The translations under genes and the position numbers were made by a program. Positions 60,283 through 64,000 of a DNA stretch of 64,000 nucleotides are shown in pieces. The notes under the pieces are model-generated. The model was not told the DNA's origin. It ran no database searches and saw only the letters and a program-made list of their open reading frames with translations. Source of the DNA: an uncultured Bacteroidales bacterium (GTDB lineage: Bacteria; Bacteroidota; Bacteroidia; Bacteroidales; Bacteroidaceae); the NCBI GenBank assembly GCA_902787575.1, contig CADAGX010000017.1:1-64000 (forward strand), given 5' to 3'. Position 1 is the first letter of the stretch; the number at the start of each line of letters is the position of its first letter.

Positions 60283-61111
60283 CCACCTCCCCAATCGCCC
60301 GTCTATACTCGGCCCAGAGTGCTTCCACGCCGTTCTCCGGACGGTCGCCCAAGACGTGCCGCATGGCTGCATCCCACGACCACGTCTCCAGTTCGGCTGC
60401 CGAGCGATTGAACTTACGCAGGAAGTCCTTGTCCTTGTTAAGCTGAATCCAATAGAGGAAGTAGCCGGCCACGCGATAGCCTTTGCGCCACGTTTCAGCC
60501 CTCGGCCGGTCTTTCGACTGGAAGTCCTGCTCGAAGCATCCGCAGGCCACCCTTACCGCATCAGCCATACCCTCGATGAAGCACCAGTACTCGCCGCCGT
60601 CAGTATACTGGCCACAGTTCTTCGGCTCCAGCTGATAGGCATGCGTCAACTCATGGTAGAGCACACCGCGCGTCTCGTAGTCCAGCCGCGCCGTGTCGCC
60701 ACCCGCAAAGCTGCGTTCTATCCACCGCGTGCTGTAGCGGATGCCCACATGGTCGCCGTGTCCATATTTCTCGCTCACACCATTGTAGTCGTCGAGCGAG
60801 TAGTAAATGCGCTTCAGCTTCGGCACGTTCGGGTCTTTCGGACCACGATAGAGCGTCTGTAGCACCAACAGTGCATTCTCGCGGATGTAAGGAGCGGGCT
60901 CAGGGATGATGCGGTTGTAGATTTTTGAACCCTCGGTCTGCGGCGCATTGTCGCGGAAAAACACCTCGCCCGGGTCGTACGCACGCCATTTCTTCTTCAG
61001 TTTCAGTTTCTGCATCTGTGAACTGGTAGCCTTACGTGCTGCGGAAGCCTCACTTCCTGCTCCCAGTCCGAAGCTCAGGAGCACCGTCAAAAGGAAAATA
61101 ACTTTCTTCAT
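60278..61111 (-). CDS. Secreted basic-secretory-protein-family peptidase
   Basis: A 277-residue exported protein. The signal peptide (VIFLLTVLLSFGLGAGSEASA) ends near 24. The zinc-binding segment GVLYHELTHAYQLEP lies near residue 150, and CFIEGMADAVRVACG near 172 provides the downstream acidic ligand, the order found in BSP-type proteins (peptidase of plants and bacteria). No experimental substrate is known for bacterial members. It is monocistronic, convergent with the DUF554 gene. Confidence 0.88.
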   Translation of the reverse strand: MKKVIFLLTVLLSFGLGAGSEASAARKATSSQMQKLKLKKKWRAYDPGEVFFRDNAPQTEGSKIYNRIIPEPAPYIRENALLVLQTLYRGPKDPNVPKLKRIYYSLDDYNGVSEKYGHGDHVGIRYSTRWIERSFAGGDTARLDYETRGVLYHELTHAYQLEPKNCGQYTDGGEYWCFIEGMADAVRVACGCFEQDFQSKDRPRAETWRKGYRVAGYFLYWIQLNKDKDFLRKFNRSAAELETWSWDAAMRHVLGDRPENGVEALWAEYRRAIGEVE

Positions 61112-61299
61112 TGCCGTATATCAGTTTAATTGTTTTGTTTCACGCCACAAAGGTACGAAAAATTTACCGCACCACCAAATCCCGCCTGGTGATTCATCAG
61201 CCTCATTTGGGGTTAATGCGAAATGGCAAGGAACACATCACGAGACATCACCCCGAACCCGAAGGGGTATAGTCCTATGATGTTTTCTGAATTTGAAAG

Positions 61300-61333
61300 C
61301 CCCTCCCGGAGAGGTTGGCGGTGGAGCTACCTC
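61300..61333. repeat. CCCCTCCCGGAGAGG repeat
   Basis: A variant of the palindromic Bacteroidota repeat seen at 36038-36079, just past the GH5 pseudogene stop. Confidence 0.4.
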
Positions 61334-63716
61334 CTATTTCACTACTTTTTTGTTTCCAATGATATAAATGCCGCGCGTGGGTGGCTGCAAGCGTTGGCCT
61401 GCCAAGTTGAAGATGCGTGGTGTGCCGCCAGCCGTGGAAGGAATGCGTGGGATGGCTGTCTCGATGGCGGTGAGGTCGGTGAGGGTGAAGGAGTCGAAGG
61501 TAAAGCTGAAGGCTGACTTTTGTGTGCCCACTTTCAAGGCAAAGTAGACAGTGCCTGTAGAGTTGGCTTTCCATCGCATAGTCCCTGCGGTGTGGTTTGC
61601 GCCAGCCTTGGCACGGGCGGACATCAGTCCATCGAAGTCGGCTAGCGTGGCATCCTTCCACGAGTTTAGCTGTCCGATGGTGTTGGCCTCATCCAGTCCC
61701 GTGTCGGCATAGTCCTTTGGCCTCTCTGTCACCATGAAGGCCTGTATCCAGAAGTCACCGTTGCCGCTGTTGCCTCGCACTGCCACGTCGGCCTGATAGA
61801 CGTGTCCGGCCTGCACTTGCACGGGCTGATAGAGCACCGTGTTCAGTGCGTGGCTGCGTGCCGAAGCGATGCCGAGTGCCGGCCCGCTGCCCTGCGTGGG
61901 CTGTTCGGTGGTCTGTCCCCAAGTGTAACGTGCGTTGTTGATGGATGCCAGTGCTGCCGTCTGCCATGCTCCTTGGTATTCGCAGTTGCCGTTGGCGAGG
62001 AGGTTTCGTCCTGCCGTGGTGTCAGGCTCGAGTGCTTGCAGCTGCTGTTCGGTGGCCTGTTTCATGCCGAAGAAGCGCAGGTAGTTGATGTTCAGTCCTC
62101 CCTTCTCTATATAGATACGCACGCGCAGGACTCCCTGTGGCAGTACGATGCCCGTCCAGTTCTTGGTGCTCCACGTGGTGTATCCTCCGGTGGCCGAGAG
62201 GCGTGTGGATCCCGTTACCGCGCGGTCGTTCACGGTAATGCGCACCGTTGATGAGCCCGACTGTATGGCATATCGCATCTGGAGTTGCCATGCTGCCGCC
62301 TCGTGCGGGTTCTGGATGGTGTATTGCAGCCATTCGCCGTCGCGTGTCTCACCCACGTAGTATCCGCAGCTCTTCGCATCCGACGGGTTGGCATAGAGGT
62401 CCACGCCGTCGTTGCGATAGGTCCATCCTCGCTGCCAAGAGACGTAGTCCTCACCATTATACTGATAGGTAGCCTCGTCGTGGTCCAGATAGGCCCGTCC
62501 GGGCTCGCCCATATCGTAGTGCGCCGCATAGATGTAGTCGTCCGTCTGTGCATCTACGAACGGCAAGCACTCGTCCGTAAAGGGCCTCCTCATCAGTGCG
62601 TCGGCATAGTCCTTGCGCACCGTACAGCGGCTGATGTGCTGCGCCTCGGCCCATTCGCGGCAAGCGTTCCATAGCGTCGCAGCCGAGGGCGGTGTGCCGT
62701 TCTGATAGCTGCTGATGGCGTTGTCGTAGCTGGCCACTCGCTTCACCTGCAAGAGCGCGTTGATGTTGCTCTTCTTCATTGGCCAGCAAGCCCATCCGCC
62801 GAACTGCATTGCCTCCTCGTAGAGCCGCACGCAGCCTGCCGTCCACGAATTGCTGTTCTCACCAAACTCGCCGATGAACACAGGGCAGCGGTACTTCGCA
62901 GCCATCTCCGCCATGCCCTGCACCTGGCTCTTCGTGTTGTAAACCCCGTAGCGGTGGTACTGCAGCATCATCTTCGCATCCAGCTTCGTCGAGAGCAGGC
63001 CCGTGTAGTCGTTGCTGTACGAGTTGCCCTCCAGTATGACGATGTGGTTCGAGTCTACCTGTCGTATGGCCTTTATGATGTCCTTGAATGTATCCCAGAC
63101 GTTCCCGGTAACGCTCTGCTATCTTCCGCCACAGCTCCACCAGCTTCTTGCGGTTCGCCTCACTCTCCCAGAGCGAAGGCTTCGAGGCGTCGTAGTCACA
63201 GATGTCGCCCGACGACTGCCCACCCGGACAAGCATGCATGTCCAGCACCAGCAGCACACCCCAGCGGTCGGCCCACTCGCACATCGAGTCGATACGCTCA
63301 AAACCCTCGCTGAGCCACGTCTGCTCGCCCGCCACCGGCTCCCGCTCGATGGGCAGCGTGAAGTACTTATAGTGCATCGGCACGCGTAGCGTGTTCATCC
63401 CCAACTCCGAGATAAACCTCATATCCTCCTCACAGAAGTTGTTGTCCATCCACAAGCTGTCGAACTCCGCCACTCGCTCCTCGCCGCACACCTCGGCCAG
63501 CATCCGGTCGAACTTAAACTGGCGGTCCAGACTCCCCGATGTATTCATCATATACGGCTCGCGCACCATCCAGTTGCCACAGTTCGTACCCCGCATCACC
63601 AGCGTCTGCCCGTCGCGTCCCAAGAGCTTCGTGCTCAATACCCGCACAAAACTGTCCGCCGTAGCCCGGACGCAAAAGCCCATCGCCACGGCCACCATCA
63701 CTATCAGTCTTTTCAT
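61334..63716 (-). pseudogene. GH5 glycosidase with binding modules and sorting-like tail, frameshifted and internally deleted
   Basis: The 5' part (MKRLIVMVAVAMGFCV signal peptide, MRGTNCGNWM, LRVPMHYKYF, LLVLDMHACPGGQ) reads in one frame to WRKIAERYRE near 63105. The sequence then continues in another frame with NVWDTFKDIIKAIR and HIVILEGNSY, the nucleophile segment VFIGEFGE, a CBM6-like domain, a second beta module (NLLANGNCEYQGAW) and the tail IFNLAGQRLQPPTRGIYIIG. Between WRKIAERY and VWDTFKDI a GH5 enzyme should have about 30-40 residues including the NEP acid/base Glu; they are absent. Deletion and frameshift together make it inactive, unless the sequence is misassembled here. Confidence 0.85.
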
Positions 63717-64000
63717 CCTTTTCAATACATACATGCCCCATGCACACAGCGGCAAAGGTAGCACTAAAAATCCAAATGCCCGTAACAGCCGCCCTTAACA
63801 AATGTTAAATCAGAGGCCCTAAATTTAATGTAAGCCACGGGACACACTCCTTATGTCATGCTGAGGCCAGGACGAAAACGGAATTCAACAAGCCCCTTTG
63901 GAGATTAACGCACGCCGCATGATGAGACAACACGACAAAAACAATGCGGTTTGTTTGGCCGTACAACGTAATTTCTGTAAATTTGCAGAAGAAATTGGGA
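63717..64000. other. Intergenic region with a promoter at the right edge
   Basis: No gene visible. A good plus-strand promoter lies at 63955-63985: TTG (63955-63957), 20-nt spacer, TAAATTTG (63978-63985), for a gene starting beyond the window. Confidence 0.6.
63955..63985 (+). promoter_or_regulatory. Promoter for a gene beyond the window
   Basis: TTG, 20-nt spacer, TAAATTTG; transcription should begin near 63992. Confidence 0.6.

Overview
The window reads as chromosomal DNA from a Bacteroidota species of the order Bacteroidales, most likely a GC-rich Prevotellaceae-like gut lineage; the genus cannot be settled from sequence alone. The case rests on Bacteroidota promoters (TTG, a spacer of about 20 nt, then TAnnTTTG) in front of many genes, on family content (DUF3078, DUF4468, DUF6567, DUF5117 metalloprotease, BspA-like LRR protein, fused DAHP synthase/chorismate mutase) and on short sorting-tail-like C-termini on three secreted proteins.

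Layout. 1-437 is one copy of a repeat whose inverted partner lies at 51269-51706, so about 51 kb is bracketed by inverted repeats. 491-11288 (mostly minus strand) holds a cation symporter, the ribosomal operon rplM-rpsI-rpsB-tsf, a Y-family polymerase with its small YolD-like partner, three secreted proteins, engB and a DUF3078 protein. 11407-22979 (plus) holds yidC, two secreted peptidases, an MFS carrier, a neutral zinc peptidase and a GH36 alpha-galactosidase. 23141-26767 holds a BlaI/M56-TonB pair, a GH16 glucanase and queH. Then come divergent uvrB and a DUF5117 metalloprotease, a 1456-residue beta-helix protein coupled to a fasciclin lipoprotein, transporters, tRNA-Ser(CGA), an MTA/SAH nucleosidase, a Cu/Zn-type permease, an M48 lipoprotein and gdhA. 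46130-50767 is an aromatic amino-acid operon: leader peptide, pheA, aminotransferase, DAHP synthase-chorismate mutase, an inserted S23-type gene and tyrA. The right end carries a DUF6567 lipoprotein, the second repeat copy, a BspA-like protein, an AT-rich hypothetical gene, a Gfo/Idh + two DUF1080 cluster, a DUF554 membrane protein, a BSP-family peptidase and a broken GH5 glycosidase.

Most notable signals. (1) A complete Phe/Tyr transcription attenuator precedes pheA: a 21-codon leader whose residues 8-17 are FYGFYYYFYF, with two mutually exclusive RNA stems. (2) Four intergenic arrays share a strict 22-bp period and a 12-bp quasi-palindromic core built around ACRYGT; they sit in a 5' UTR, across a promoter, upstream of another gene, and folded into a terminator. 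(3) The 51-kb-spaced inverted repeat is itself bounded by inverted ends and is full of TGTAGGTT words. (4) A GH5 glycosidase has lost its NEP acid/base segment through a deletion that also shifts the frame.

Long open frames opposite real genes are common because of the high GC content and were left out. Family names come from recognisable motifs, not database searches; functions of DUF families, operators and RNA structures are inference where stated.
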